NCBI GenBank assembly: GCA_948567375.1
Contig: OX419756.1
Span: 15,815,001 to 15,879,000 of the forward strand
Source of the DNA: Lunularia cruciata
Lineage: Eukaryota > Streptophyta > Marchantiopsida > Lunulariales > Lunulariaceae
Length of the DNA stretch: 64,000 nt
Direction of reading: 5' to 3'
The notes beneath the pieces were generated by a model, which saw only the letters and a list, made by a program, of their open reading frames with translations, was not told where the DNA came from and ran no database searches. Numbering within the stretch: position 1 is the first letter of the stretch; the number at the start of each line of letters is the position of its first letter. This document shows, in pieces, positions 43,649-55,345 of this stretch. A program made the translations under genes and the position numbers.

Positions 43649-46052
43649 CTACTCCAATCCGATGTCTACCTCTTCCTCGGCTTCCAATCCCAAAGTAACT
43701 TCACTCACTACTCTATCCTCAAGTTTCACAACTCCTAATTCCTCTACCAATTCTAACACTTCTTCACTCTGATCTACAATTACACTAGAAAGTAACCTTT
43801 TTAACTCTTTATCTCCCGATCCACTCTTCTCTGATGGTAATCCAAAGATATCTATACTCCTATGTCATCTACTTTAGGTTTTGCTCTCACATCCTTCCAA
43901 AGTTTATCTATCTCCAATTTCACTAAATCTAATCTAATCGTGATATTATCTTCTACTTCTAATATCTTCCAATTGATACAAGTTCTAAGATTGATAACCA
44001 AGGCATTCAAATCTTTATCCTTCCCATTTCTCCTCCTCGTCTCCTGCACCAACAACTTCAACTCATGCAACCTTGTCTCTTCAATTTGCATGTTGGCTTA
44101 TGTACTCAACATTGCGTTCATCTTTGTCACAATCTCTTTCAATGGCTCAAGTCTCATTCTTCTCTCATGTTCTTGATCTGCAAGCCAATCCTCCTTGTAC
44201 ATTGCCAATTCTGCCTTGAACTCAACTTTTACTGTCTCCTTCTCCTTCTCCTTCTGAACAATCTTCTCCTCCAAATTACGGAGTAACTCTCTCAGTCTTT
44301 CTTCTTCTCTATATTTCATTGTCAACTCCCTTTGCCAGAGTTGCTTCTTCTCCTCCACACTCTCCATCATCCTATTAAGCTCTTGCTCCTTCTCTAATAC
44401 CTTCACCATAGCATGAATAATCTCAAGTCGTGAATCAGCAAACTGCTATTTGAAGATCTCATTCTCCGCTACTTGTCTTTCTCTTGCTATGTCATTCTGC
44501 TCTATTATTCTTTCTCTACTCCCCGCTTCCTTCTTCAAGTTCTTGATTATTTGATTTTGTACTACTACATCTACTCATAGTACTTACCTCTCTTCCTCAC
44601 CTTGGATTACTCTCCTTTTCAATTCCAAGTTCTCTTCCTCTAACCTTGCTAGCACCTACAACAAAGTCTTCACCTCCGTACACTTTGACTGCATCTCCTT
44701 CTTCTTGTGCTCCAACTTTACTAACAATGGGCACACAATCTCTTGCAAATAATCCACTCCTTCACTCAAGGTTACCTTGACTTGCGGACTTGTCTCCTTC
44801 TTTGCCTCTTCTTCTCTTGATACTTGTCTTCTTAGCCACAATCACCTTATGAGAATGGATTCGTTGCTCCTTGAACTTCCTCTCTCCACTTCTCTTACCT
44901 TACTTGGTCCTACTTCACTTTGCCTTCCTTTTGGAGTGAACTCATCTCTAAATAGTCACCCTCTTCTCCTCCTGCTCTAGAACCTCATCTTCTGTTCTCA
45001 GGTCACCTCCTTCTTCTGTCTCCATCTTTACTTCCTCCGCTTTGGGTACCAACTACATCTCCACTCCATCATCACTATTGCTACTTGTGTCCCCACTCTG
45101 CAGCGTGAACTTGGGTCTTCCTCCTTCTTTGAGTCTTCTTCCTTGCAATCGGCCTCTCCTTTTGACTCTTTGCCTAACAATGCAATTACCACCAAATCTC
45201 TCCTTGGGTTCACCTTTCTAGCTTTCCAAGGTCTCACCACCGCTACTTCTTCTTCTTCTCCTTGTTGACTCCTCTTCTTTGACTTTGGAGTGTTTACCTT
45301 CACCTGCACGCTTTGCCCTGTTTGCGCATTGTACTCATCGCTGCTCTTGATTTGCAAGATGTACTGTTGCTCCTTTGCATCAACATCTCTTCTCAAATTG
45401 GGATGGAAGTGTGACACCATCTTGTGTCTCTCTGCCGCATTGAGCAAGTTCAGCCCCAGATAGAAATGGGCTACAAATGGCACAATGTAATGTGGAGGCA
45501 CTTGTCTCAAAAAATCCATTCCATCTGTCTTGCACATTGGTGAAACACTTTGCCCAATTGATTGGCTCTCCTACAAACATTCAGTGGAAGAATACTGCTT
45601 GATGTTTCATCATGTAGGTCATTCTCTCCGGCTTCAAGATCACCATTAGTGCACTTACAATACCTCTCCTCATAGGATCTTTATAGCTCTCCACTTTGTA
45701 GCTATTCTTTGTGCGCTTTGAAGAGAAGGCATCTCTCACTTCTTGGGTTTCTTCATCTACTTCTCCCTTCCCCAAGAACGTGGTACCATGCTCTATGCCC
45801 ACCTCTCTTCTGAGTACTAATCTCCAATCCGACTCTATCCATCAAGCCGGATTTTCTCTCTTCTCTTCTCCCTCGGAGCCATCAAGACATCTACTCTCGA
45901 TGATCTCAATCATGAAACCTAGAAAGCTAATGTTCCAATTCCATTCCAAGAATGTGATCCAAAGCCTGCTCAAGACCTTGATTCTCATGATCACATCTAA
46001 CCTCTGAATTGCATGATCTCACTGCAAATTCAGAGTTCTTCCCACCTCCTAT
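43649..46052 (-). pseudogene. LTR-borne coiled-coil ORF of family A (best long copy)
   Basis: About 800 codons. The start codon is ATA here (46052) where sister copies have ATG. Open blocks: 45802-45581 with EETQEVRDAFSSKRTKNSYK and MKHQAVFF; 45537-45028 with PPHYIVPFVAHFYLGLNLLN, MVSHFHPNLRRDVDAKEQQY, then a lysine-rich and an acidic segment; 44409-44098 with NRMMESVEEKKQLWQRELTM and a long coiled coil; 44091-43852 continuing LHELKLLVQETRRRNGK. It ends EEEVDIGLE-stop. Residue order matches 220-2660. Possible roles, by inference only: a structural or nuclear accessory protein. The family is not recognised. Confidence 0.72.
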
Positions 46053-46628
46053 CTTTCTCTCTTCCACTCTGGGCTAGGGGCTCTTCTTCCTACTGATTCT
46101 CGGACTAACTCTCCTAACTTCCTCTTGACACACCAGCGCATCTTTGACTACACTTCCCTTCCCAAGATCTCACACAAAAAAACTTCTTAATAGCAATGGA
46201 AAATTACTTGTCATTGCTTTGTCTCTATCCCAAATTTTATAGTGGTGCACCTTCTCCGTCTTTCTTCACTTCAAGTTTCTACCAAGAAATCACACCTCGT
46301 GCATGCTCTTGTCATTGTCAATTTTCCCTCATACGTATGACCGCCATTTTTGTGAGCGGTACTTTCTTGAATGTCTCACCCCAAAGGAAAGTTGTTACAC
46401 TGTCCTCGTCTCGGGTTGAGCACCCTCAAGCCAAAGTCTCCTTACTTTGGGTTATATGCTAACAAGGCAATTCCAAGTACCTTGCCTTCTGACACAAAGT
46501 CACTTTACCTTGGGTTGCAACCCAAGGACACCTTTCTTTTCCTTCTTGTGCCATACATGTGCAATTCAACTTCTTTTGTACACTTCTTCTTCAAAAATAA
46601 TAAAAAAACAAAAATGTGGGTACCATAG

Positions 46629-48342
46629 CACATTTCTTATGTTACTTATTTGGTAACACCTTTACTCTCCAGCATAAGTCATCAGTCATGATCATCAGCT
46701 ATTGGAGTGTTTGATGGAGTTTACCACTCCAAGGAAGCTTGCATGATGGGCTCTCGTTTTATAAGAGTATAATTTCACAGTTATTCACAGACCTAAAGTG
46801 GTGAATCATGATGCAGATGGGTTGAATAGAAACCCATGTCCTAGCCAATAAGATCATATTGGAGCACATTGGCACGATGAGATATATGAGGAGATGGTGT
46901 CTAGTTGGCATGCATCTACCTTTCTCTATATATTTTTTGAGGCTTTGGTGGTATCTCTCTCAATGCATACAGGAGGAGTTATTGAGGTCACAGATCCAAA
47001 GAGTGGAGATAGTGTTACAATTCAGCGAGACATTCATGATGATGTCTTAGTGATGGACTATCTTTGCAATAGTTTTGTGGGTGGCACAATTGGAGCCAAG
47101 GAGAGAGATCATGTTCTTCAACAGGCTAGACAGTTCAAATTGGAAGGCATACACCTTTTGCATGTATGGGAGGATGGTAGAGTGTGAGTAGTACCACTTC
47201 CATCTTAGAGACCACAGTTGGTTTGTCATGCTCATGAGGAGCTAGGACATTTTAGAGTAAAGCATAAATATAGCTTGCTCCAGAGTCATTGTTGGTGGTG
47301 CAATATGCAAACTAATGTACAACAATTTGTTGCCAAATGTGATTTGTGATCCAACCCCATGATAGGTAATGGGTGTAATTGTGGCATAGGAGCATTAAAT
47401 GATATTCTAACAAGTTATCCTAATGGTTGGATTATTGCTAGAGTTTGGACTTTGTTAGACCTTTACCTTGACTGTGAGACATCATCAATATGTTTTGGTG
47501 ATGGTGTAGCACTTCTCCAAGTGGATTGAGTTGGTTGCACTTCCCAACAAATCCAATGAAGGTACGGCTTACTCATTCTTGGATTGGGTTCTTAGTTATT
47601 TGGATGCACCGACTAAGGTTTGGACTAATTAGGGTATAAAGTTCTTGGGTTAGTTTCAGGTCTTGTGTGAAAAGGCTTTGATTGATCATTGTACTACCTC
47701 CCAAGATCAACCTAAGGCAGATGGCTTAGCAAAGAGAGTGGTTCAAATAGTGAGGAGTGGATTGTGAAAGTATGGTTCGCAAAGAGGCCACTTGGGAGAT
47801 TGGGATCTCTAGTTACCTTGGTTGACCATGGGCTATCCTTTCAGCTGGTAAGCCTCCTTAGCATCCTTCTCTCATTACTTTCTACTCTATAGACAATATC
47901 TAAATTTACCTACAGCCATTTGTCAAGATGCTATTGTAGTTTTGGACTTGGATGATCAAAAAGTATGGATGAGCGCATGTTCTCAACAAGCACAGATATT
48001 TTGGAGAGTGATGCCGATGGCCTTTGAGAATTGGTGGTTAATCATCATAGGGATACCTTATGCTATGCTACCATTCATGGAGGAGGTTATAGATTCTCAA
48101 TCCATTGATTTCAACCAGGTGACTATGTATATCTGTGGCAGTCAACACCGACAACACTTGATGTTTTTATAGGCCACACTATCTTGAGAGTGCATGAGGT
48201 TTTGCCATTTGGAGTCCTTGTGTTAGAAGGATGTGATGGTGTTTTTTGGAAGGATCATGTGCACAATTGTGCACCATGCCATCTCCCAAACATTGATAGT
48301 ACTATGGATCCAATCTTGGCACTTGTACATGTAGGCTTGTGG
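46629..48342 (+). pseudogene. Family E pol: RNase H end and integrase
   Basis: 46640-46830 matches the RNase H C-terminus of the minus copy (20813-21007), ending V-V-N-H-D-A-D-G. Then comes an open linker (46894-47187: IHDDVLVMDYLCNSFVGGTI) and the H2C2 finger HAHEELGHFR ... CWWC. An inverted 80-bp block follows (47351-47430). The core then reads W-S-L-D-F-V, FSKWIELVALPNKSNEGTAY, LDAPTKVWTN and DQPKADGLAKRVV. The second catalytic Asp (usually T-D-Q-G) is Asn, and the catalytic Glu (usually L-A-E-R) is Lys; both are single G-to-A changes. Stops are also present. It leads directly into the PHD finger. Confidence 0.8.
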
Positions 48343-48483
48343 TGTATGTTATGTGGCTCTTCTGGTGAAGATGTTACTTTGTTAGTGTGTGATAGTTGTT
48401 TGAGAGTATGGCATATGGCATGTATAACTCCTCCTCTCATGGTGGTTCCTTATGGACAATGGTTATGTAATAGATGTACTTGA
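48343..48483 (+). pseudogene. PHD finger at C-terminus of family E integrase
   Basis: The open frame 48184-48483 ends in a complete C4HC3 finger. Spacing is C-X2-C-X11-C-X2-C-X4-H-X2-C-X14-C-X2-C, with the hallmark residues LLVCDSCLRVWHMACI, P-P-L and G-Q-W-L-C-N-R-C. TGA follows one codon later (48481). All eight zinc ligands are intact although the integrase core upstream is broken. PHD fingers commonly read the histone H3 tail, so by analogy with chromodomains it may guide integration. The frame upstream of the finger (48184-48340) also looks like integrase C-terminal sequence. The minus copy at 20165 is truncated before this point. Confidence 0.85.
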
Positions 48484-49299
48484 CCTATAGCTAGTTTATC
48501 CTTTATATGGTATAGATTGTAGATAGGCGTCTAATGATGGGGCTTGATAGCACCCGAACTCCCGATCTTTTGCCCTCCATAGGGTATACCATAGACTTGG
48601 AGTAGATGGCTATTAGGAATTAGAGTGACCTAACTGCCAGCTAGAGTCCATGTATGACTTATGTGTGAGTTGTGCTTCCATAGTGTGTGAGGTTGACAAC
48701 AATGTATGTTGTGTAGCTATGTATATATGCACGACAACTATCACACCATTTGTAGCATTGTACCTAGATTGCTCAAAATCTAGATTAGTATTGTTGGTAG
48801 TCAAGAGTATTTTGGTAGTTACTCATAGGCAACTTATTTACAGTCAGATTTCATATTTAGGGTATTGACTATATGGTGGGGCCTACCTTCACTTGCACCG
48901 TTTGCACCATTGGGTGTGCTGTCAGTGGGACCATTAAGGTTTGAGACTTAGCTCAAGTCCAAGGGGTATACTTTTGAAGTGCAACTCTAGAGAGCCCACT
49001 TCTTTGATGTTGAACCTTTGAGTTCTTGGGTATGGTGGATAGAGGCCGGCAAGCGTCAATTGAATTGTCTAAGCTAGAGTGAGTGTGGCTTGATTGTAAT
49101 CAGTGCCTAGTTGTTGGCAGATTGTTGAGTGACAGATCAAGTAATGATCTGATTGGGTGTGATTCGAGTTGTGTAAATTAACTGATTGTTGTGGTACTTT
49201 AGAGTCCATGTTTGACTTATGTGTGAGTTTTGCTTCTATAGTGTGTGATTTTGACAAGAATCTATGTTGTGTAGCAATGTATATACGCATGACAACATC
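48484..49299 (+). repeat. Probable PPT and 3' LTR region of family E
   Basis: About 60 bases after the pol stop, a purine-rich stretch (aatgatggggct, 48533-48544) is followed by TGATAGCACCCGAACTCCCG, a plausible LTR start. Within the region, a segment of about 93 bases (48647-48739) recurs at 49203-49296 with about 85-90% identity by eye. The LTR end is not certain; it may be near 49299 (gacaaca). No coding frame is seen. Confidence 0.4.
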
Positions 49300-49625
49300 A
49301 ACTTGGACCACCACCTAATTTGGATGAATGTCCAAGGATGCTCAAATGCTGGCAATAACCATCTTGCATCCCCTTGGAGTAGCCATAGCAAACTACCCTT
49401 GGAGTAGCCGTAGCATCTCCTTTGCAAGAGCAAGGAGACAAGAACTCCAAACAAACAGCTTGCTTTAAGAGATACATGATTGGAGGCAATGTGTTGAAAA
49501 AATAGAAAGAGAGGAGAAAAACCTAAATTTGGAGCAAATGAAGAGAGGCAATCTTGTAGGTGCTCAAAAACTAGCCTTGATGGCCCATATACTAAGAAAT
49601 ATAGAGAGTGAAGTAGAGCATGTGT
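49300..49625. other. Unassigned 0.3 kb between family E and family C LTR
   Basis: It contains a short tandem (cccttggagtagcc at about 49371 and 49397) and a purine-rich stretch. No protein or repeat family is recognised. Confidence 0.4.
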
Positions 49626-50320
49626 TGTAACATCCATTGATGCATGTATGCTTTATTATGATATTTAGTTTGATATTGTATATAATCAAGAGATATTATT
49701 TATATAGAACTAAAGCAAGCTTCTACATTAGCAATGAGGAGCTAGAGTTAGTCATAGTCAAGAAAGATGTGATTCCACTTTAGAGCAAGGTGAAAGAGTG
49801 AGCATCAATATTTTGGATTCTAATGTATAAACTTGATTTATTCCTATGTATTTGGCTTTGAGGAAAGAGTTGAGAACTCTTGGATCCATAAGCCTTTTGG
49901 TTCAGATTCCTCTATAGTCCATGGATAGCACATGTAAGGGAATCGTTAACTTAGTAGTTAGATCAAGACCAAACCATATGCTTTGGAGATTATTACCATG
50001 AGTTTAGATATTCCTTTAGACTTTTGAATTTATATGACTTTTGCCCAGTAACTTGAGTTACTATGGTAATTAGTAATATTGGTATGTAACTATTTCATAA
50101 ATATATAAGGCGTTGGTGAAGAGGTATTCATCATCCTTTAATTTGCAACTATCTCTCTCACATTGAGTTCTCTAATAAACAATGTCTGAGTCTTGGATAT
50201 GCCTTAGAGTGCCAGCCTTAGGGGAGTGTGATGGCATTGGGCTTTGCCTTCTTAGTCCATGGTGTGCTACCTTAATAGCCATTAGAGGTTCATCTTGAGT
50301 GAGAGACAAGTTGGCTCACA
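49626..50320 (+). repeat. Family C LTR (solo or terminal)
   Basis: TGTAACATCC to GGCTCACA, aligning with 21667-22337 and the reverse of 26982-27673. The TATA box atatataagg lies at 50101-50110. No primer site or gag follows. Flanking pentamers (tgtgt, tggta) do not match, so the insertion history is unclear. Confidence 0.75.
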
Positions 50321-53300
50321 TGGTAAAGCAAGACTCTACCAATTATAATTCATCATCTAGTTAATAATCATGGAGGAATAAAGAAATGTACTCAATGGTG
50401 GGTGGATCTAGGGTCTATAATTTTGGTAAAGTATGAGAGGAGAAGAGCGATGGTTGGAAGGGTGAGAGCAATTGTGTTGCTCATCTGTACTCCACTACTT
50501 GACCTAACATCAAGGAGAGATGGAGATAACAATGATCTAGAGGTAGGAGGTGGGGCTATGGAAACTCTACAATCCACCTAGTTGTGGCTTAGGCCTGAAT
50601 GTTGTACTCCTCATAGAAAGCTGCACAATCTCCTCTCGAGAACCTATGAATTCTTAAGGTAATCTCTTAATTTCATGAAGCACTTCCATGAGCTAGAATG
50701 AGAAATGTCTATTGGGGAAAAAGGACCAATAATGTCCAAGTGGAAACATTTCTCCCATGGTCATCGACCAAAATAACACATAGTAGGAGGGAAAATGTGT
50801 ATCCAACAAGAGGACATAAAGGCATAAGGATCATGGTATATGTCTATTGTTGTGGCAAACCTAGTATGAATGCTTGGATAGGGTCCAAATAGTGTAACTA
50901 AGAGTATAACTCAAAGTGAGCATTAGAAATATTACTAGATTATGGATTTTTGGAGGAGGAAAGAAGAGAGGGAGGTGGGGTTGTGGGTATAAGAATAGAG
51001 GTGGCTTGTGCACGCATACATAAACAACAAGATCTCCCTTGTGTTGTACAAGGCCAATCCATGGACAATATGGACAAGATTGAATGGGATGTTGATGGGG
51101 TAGGGGAGGAGGTGTTGTGGGCCTAGGTGGAGGAAAATCATCCTATGGGAGTGGTGGGTAGGTAGGACTAAGAGGAAGCTCCACATGATCTTATGGGGTG
51201 GCGGGATAATAGGGGTGGGAGGAGGTCCGAGATGAAAGGGGTGTGTGGAATGTATTTGACATGAGGATAAGAGATAGAGAGGACAAGTGGTGGGCATCCT
51301 TCATATAGGAATCCCCTTATAGTGTGTTCCACTAGTATAGGATAAGTATGTGATTTGGGGATTGAAGGGAACCTTTTAGGATAAACCTCTACAACTGTGG
51401 ATACATACTATACAAAAAAAGTGTAAGAGTCTACTCCTTACTCGCACATATGGAATGTGGGGTGCCAGATGAGGTGTGACACCTAAGGTAGTCTCTCTAT
51501 TGGCTCTTGTCAAGGAACAAAATAAGGGCACTTGGAAATAAGCTACTGAAAGTGTATACATCCACAAGAGTACAAAGAAATGGATGTAGCAATGGATACA
51601 AACTGTCTAAATAAACAACCAAATAAGAACCACTAGTCAATTGACAAACTAACAGTTGACAAATTTCAAAGTGCGTTGTTGTCTCATGTATCCTCAAATA
51701 TAGTTGGCAAGTAATAAGTTTGTACTATGTCCTCTTGTTTCACAACGGCAAGGTTTGTGAAATCCAATCACATAGGATTCACGTATCAAGTCTAAACTTC
51801 AAGTGGGTTGGGTAAAAATTGTTCGCAAACTTGGGAGTCGGTTAAGTCCATCTTTAAAACTTATTTTATAATGAAAGATTTAATTCTAGCTTTTCTGGAA
51901 ATGCTATAGAAATGAAGTCATTACCTATAAATTCATGGGATATCTCGTAGAGACCACAAGCCATGAAAATAAACAATGTCATAAAATAATTATAAAATCT
52001 TAGAAAAATTTAGCGAATAATTAATACTTGCTTAATTTTTCTCAGATTTCTGTGATTAATACAAGAATATAATTATATTCAAAAGGTAGATTACAACTAT
52101 GAATTTTATAATATCCTTCACTAAATTTAACGAAGCCACCCAAAATCAATGATATCCGAAAGTGCCCTATTGAAAACCCATAGTAGATCTCGTGTACACC
52201 ATCAGAGTTGGTAGTCTCCACAGCCAGTATACATCAGTAACCCAGTACGCCAGGCTGTTCCAGCCCACTAGCTATTAATGTCAACGGCAACTACTCTATT
52301 TAGGTGACCAATTTAGTTACGATGAGTCATCGACGGTCACTCATAACTTCAGAAAAACGACATGTAGATCATATTTCATCCATCCAATTGCTGGACCAGG
52401 TCTATTGCACGTGTTTACAAAGTCAATCTGGTCATACATTCTCCCCGCCGTAGAAGTATATAGATAAATATCTCAAAGCTGTCAGAGCACAAACACTTTC
52501 GGAAACCGAAGTTTCTGTAATAAAGAGAAATTAATTTAAGCTAATTTAGCTCTAGATGGTTAAAGTATAACATTTTAGAAAACTATTCATTTTTTTGGTA
52601 ATTCCTTCTTTAAATGAATAAATAAAAATTATCTATTGTAGAGTATGAAATATGGTTGAGATTCAGCTAGAGATGAAGAAATGGTATTCATCTTGTATTA
52701 CTTGTACAGCTTAGTTATAGATATTTGTCAAGAACTTAGTGTCTATGGTATGTACTCCATACACTTTAAATGAAAACTCTTAAAATAGTAATAATTATAG
52801 TAAATAAATAAAATTTTCTATCACTGAGTCTAAATAATTAGAAAACCTTGAAATTTTAAGTTAAATCTAGGGTATTTTGAATTTGCCTACCCTAATTAGA
52901 ACAATACATCCCTTTCAGAATGCATTTTGGAGCAATATTAGTAACTAATATTTAAAATGTCATTGTATGTTATGGTAGTTGAAGATGACACATAACAGAA
53001 TGTCACTAATGTTTCTTCACGTAAATATACTCTCCGTGGCAAGCCGGAATACGTAAAACATCCATCAAATTTTTGCAAGCATCTATAGAGTATAGAGTAC
53101 AAAGGAATATGAGTCGGTTTTAACAAGGGATGGGTCAATTTAATAATACCGTAAATATTATTAAATTGAATATAAGAGTTAAGAGGAGTTAAAAACTCCA
53201 CTATTTGCTGTAACCTACACTAGACAGTGTAAAATGGAACTACGCAAAGTTCATTGGGCAATTCGGGAGGTATCAAAAGTTAAAAATTTGGCAATTATTC

Positions 53301-53599
53301 CTAATCCAGATCAGATAAAAGCAATAAGCCAAAGGTCACTCCTCTCTTCCAAGTCCTAGTTTGTTCTTCATCAATACATCATGTCAAATAATTGGTATAC
53401 TTGCAAAATTTCCATATTTCTAGTTGAATATAACTTCAATTCTTTTTTCATTTTTTTTAAATATTTTTTTCTCTTTTGATGTATAGGTTGTGTTATTCAT
53501 AAGAATATTTTTTTAGAAAGATGGACTATACTTTGGATCTCTCTATTTCATATACAATAGAAATCAATGTACAAAACATTCATAAGAGTGTGTGAATAT
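50321..53599. other. Unassigned region, no supported gene
   Basis: 50321-51720 is moderately G/A-rich on the plus strand (runs such as gaggaggtggg near 50975 and 51100-51235) with short frames only. 51720-53599 is AT-rich and shows no similarity to the families above. 52140-52520 is less AT-rich and ends with tatatagataaata (52457-52470). It could be an old promoter or 5' region, but no downstream coding frame is seen. Nothing further can be supported. Confidence 0.4.
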
Positions 53600-54073
53600 A
53601 TAATAATACCCCCAATGGAACCGGAAAGTAATACAAGGCACAATCAAGTGCAAAAAGAAAAATGAGCGCAAGGTCCAAGAGTCTCAAGCAGGCCAAAAAC
53701 ATCAGTAGAAGTAGAGCACAAAGTGGAAAAGGTGCCCAACAACAAGCACCTAAGAAAGGAAGGAGAGGTTAGTCTACACTTTGAACTTTGTGGTAGGGGT
53801 CCTCTAATAGTATGTTTGGTAAGAGAGGAGGGAGGATCCTAGCCGTGCTAGATGTGCCTACTATAGCTACTCGTTGGTGGAGATCCAACATTTGAGTGCA
53901 TTGCAAAGTGATTAATATAGATTGTAGCTAATAAGATGTGAGCATGGCTAGAGAGATAGCCATTTCCTCTCTCCTTTCCAAAGAATCCTTGCATGGTTGA
54001 GGAGACCATCAAAATGGTGATGTAGATGCCAAAAAATTTCAATTGCTTGAGGGACAAAAGTATCCAAGGATAG

Positions 54074-54605
54074 TGTTATACCATTAGTTACACAAATTAG
54101 CTATAGGTGAACATTGGCTTGGTAATATCTACAGAGATGTTATACATGATAATCTAAGTATATCAGAAAAAAAGAGTCACCAAAAGAGGACTTCCACTCA
54201 TAGCGCAAAGGCCAAAAACACACCAAAAACTTTAGAGCAAATTTTAAAGGCCCAAACAAAAGAATTAGGCCTTGGAAAAATAGAATCTTAGGCCCCTTGT
54301 GTAATAAAGGACATTGCCTTTTCCTTGCTCTCTTTGTCTTGTTGAAATCTTTCCAATGGTACCTCTTCCATGTTATTTTTAGCTTCTTAAAGAAAGATTC
54401 CTAAATGATTCTCTTTGGTCAAACTTGTTTGACCAACCAAATAGAACAAAGGTTTACATGTCACCAATTCATGTATCTAATCTAAGGGTTTAGCTCCCTT
54501 GGAGGTGATATTCTTTGCTATATAATAAAGATAGAGTGCTCCTTTGGGGTATCGGAGTTTTTGGGGAGTTCCAATCTTGTGTACTTCTGTCTTTGGGCTG
54601 TTACA
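54074..54605 (+). repeat. Family B-like solo LTR in repeat G
   Basis: It runs TGTTATACCATTAG to GGGCTGTTACA. The reverse complement aligns loosely with the B LTRs: blocks around 'gttatacatgat', 'caccaaaagag', 'ttggtcaaac' and 'ctatataataaag'. It is bordered by gatag (54069-54073) and aatag (54606-54610). The empty site is visible in repeat G copy 1 at 4261-4275 (aaggatagccaagg). 532 bases, an older or shorter relative of the 740-bp LTRs. Confidence 0.82.
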
Positions 54606-54970
54606 AATAGCCAAGGTGCATAGTGGTACTCACTGTCTCTAAAAGTAATGGTCAATGTTGATCCCGCCTATATGCCTACTTGTGCCAATGACTCTACTTG
54701 AAAAGTGCTCACAAAGTGTCACCAACGCCATGTCATGCAAGGTATGACAACCATCACTGAGAGTAAAAATATCTGCTTACACCCAATAAATAGGTGGTCC
54801 TAGTTGATCCAACCATTGCTTAATCAGAACATGGGCCTGTGTAGCTAATACGATATGAACAATTGTATCATGGACTCTAGTGTGCTCCCCACCTACTGCA
54901 CACAATAAAAAGTGTGTCCCTTGCATGTCATATGGGGAACTACATGCACATTAGTCAAGAAGTCCTATGA

Positions 54971-55345
54971 GAGTTGGATGTGGGGAGACCCTACCTCAGT
55001 AATAGTGTTGTGGTAAACTACTTAGAAGTAAAGTGGAAGTAGTCAATTAAAGATGAAACTTGGAGCCAAGTTCTAGAGCCTTTCTCCCACAAGAGAGGAT
55101 CCTAGCTCTGCAAGGTAAAGGCACATTAATGAGGATACTAGTAAGCGTGTGAGTGTACATGAGAGTTGGATGTGGAAAGACCCAACCTCAGTCATAGTGT
55201 TGTGGTAAACTACTTAGAAGTAAAGCGGTAGTAGTCAATTAAAGGTGAAACCTGGAGCCAAGTTCTAGAGCCTTTCTCCCACAAGAGAGGATCCTAGGTC
55301 TGTAAGGTAAAGGCACATTAGTGATGATACTAGGAAGTGTGTGAG
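54971..55345. repeat. 192-bp tandem duplication in repeat G
   Basis: Unit 1 starts at gagttggatgtgggg (54971) and unit 2 at gagttggatgtggaa (55163). They share blocks 'gttgtggtaaactacttag' and 'ccaagttctagagccttt'. Copy 1 of repeat G has only one unit (about 4612-4800), so the duplication arose in copy 2. Confidence 0.85.

Larger units (their letters stand above)
40902..46628 (-). mobile_element. Family A Ty3/gypsy element, 5' half (giant LTR, primer site, gag)
   Basis: Minus-strand order: complete 5' LTR (46628-42868), primer site, leader, gag. B1 interrupts gag at 40902. The pol region and 3' LTR should lie on the far side of B1 but are not found before 27674. The outer end at 46628 abuts family E RNase H, so this element was inserted in family E. 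Confidence 0.82.
42868..46628 (-). repeat. Family A complete long-form 5' LTR (3.76 kb)
   Basis: On the plus strand it runs from TGTGACAACTCGG (42868) to GGGTACCATA (46628). It is bordered by the primer site on one side and family E RNase H on the other. It aligns with 1-3469 (plus) over its full length. Order in element sense: T-rich start, 0.5 kb lead, ORF 46052-43649, TATA box 43523-43532, then about 0.65 kb R/U5. Such length and an ORF in U3 are unusual for an LTR. Confidence 0.85.

Noticed and set aside
48343-48483. PHD finger as an exon of a host gene
   Set aside because: It is on the same strand, directly behind integrase, in a frame that ends with a stop and is followed by a PPT-like run. 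No splice sites or other host-like exons surround it. Kept as the element's C-terminus, though copies elsewhere must confirm.
50935-51297. Pro/His-rich minus-strand frame of 120 codons
   Set aside because: Antisense of a G/A-rich stretch; no domain, no second copy and no start context.
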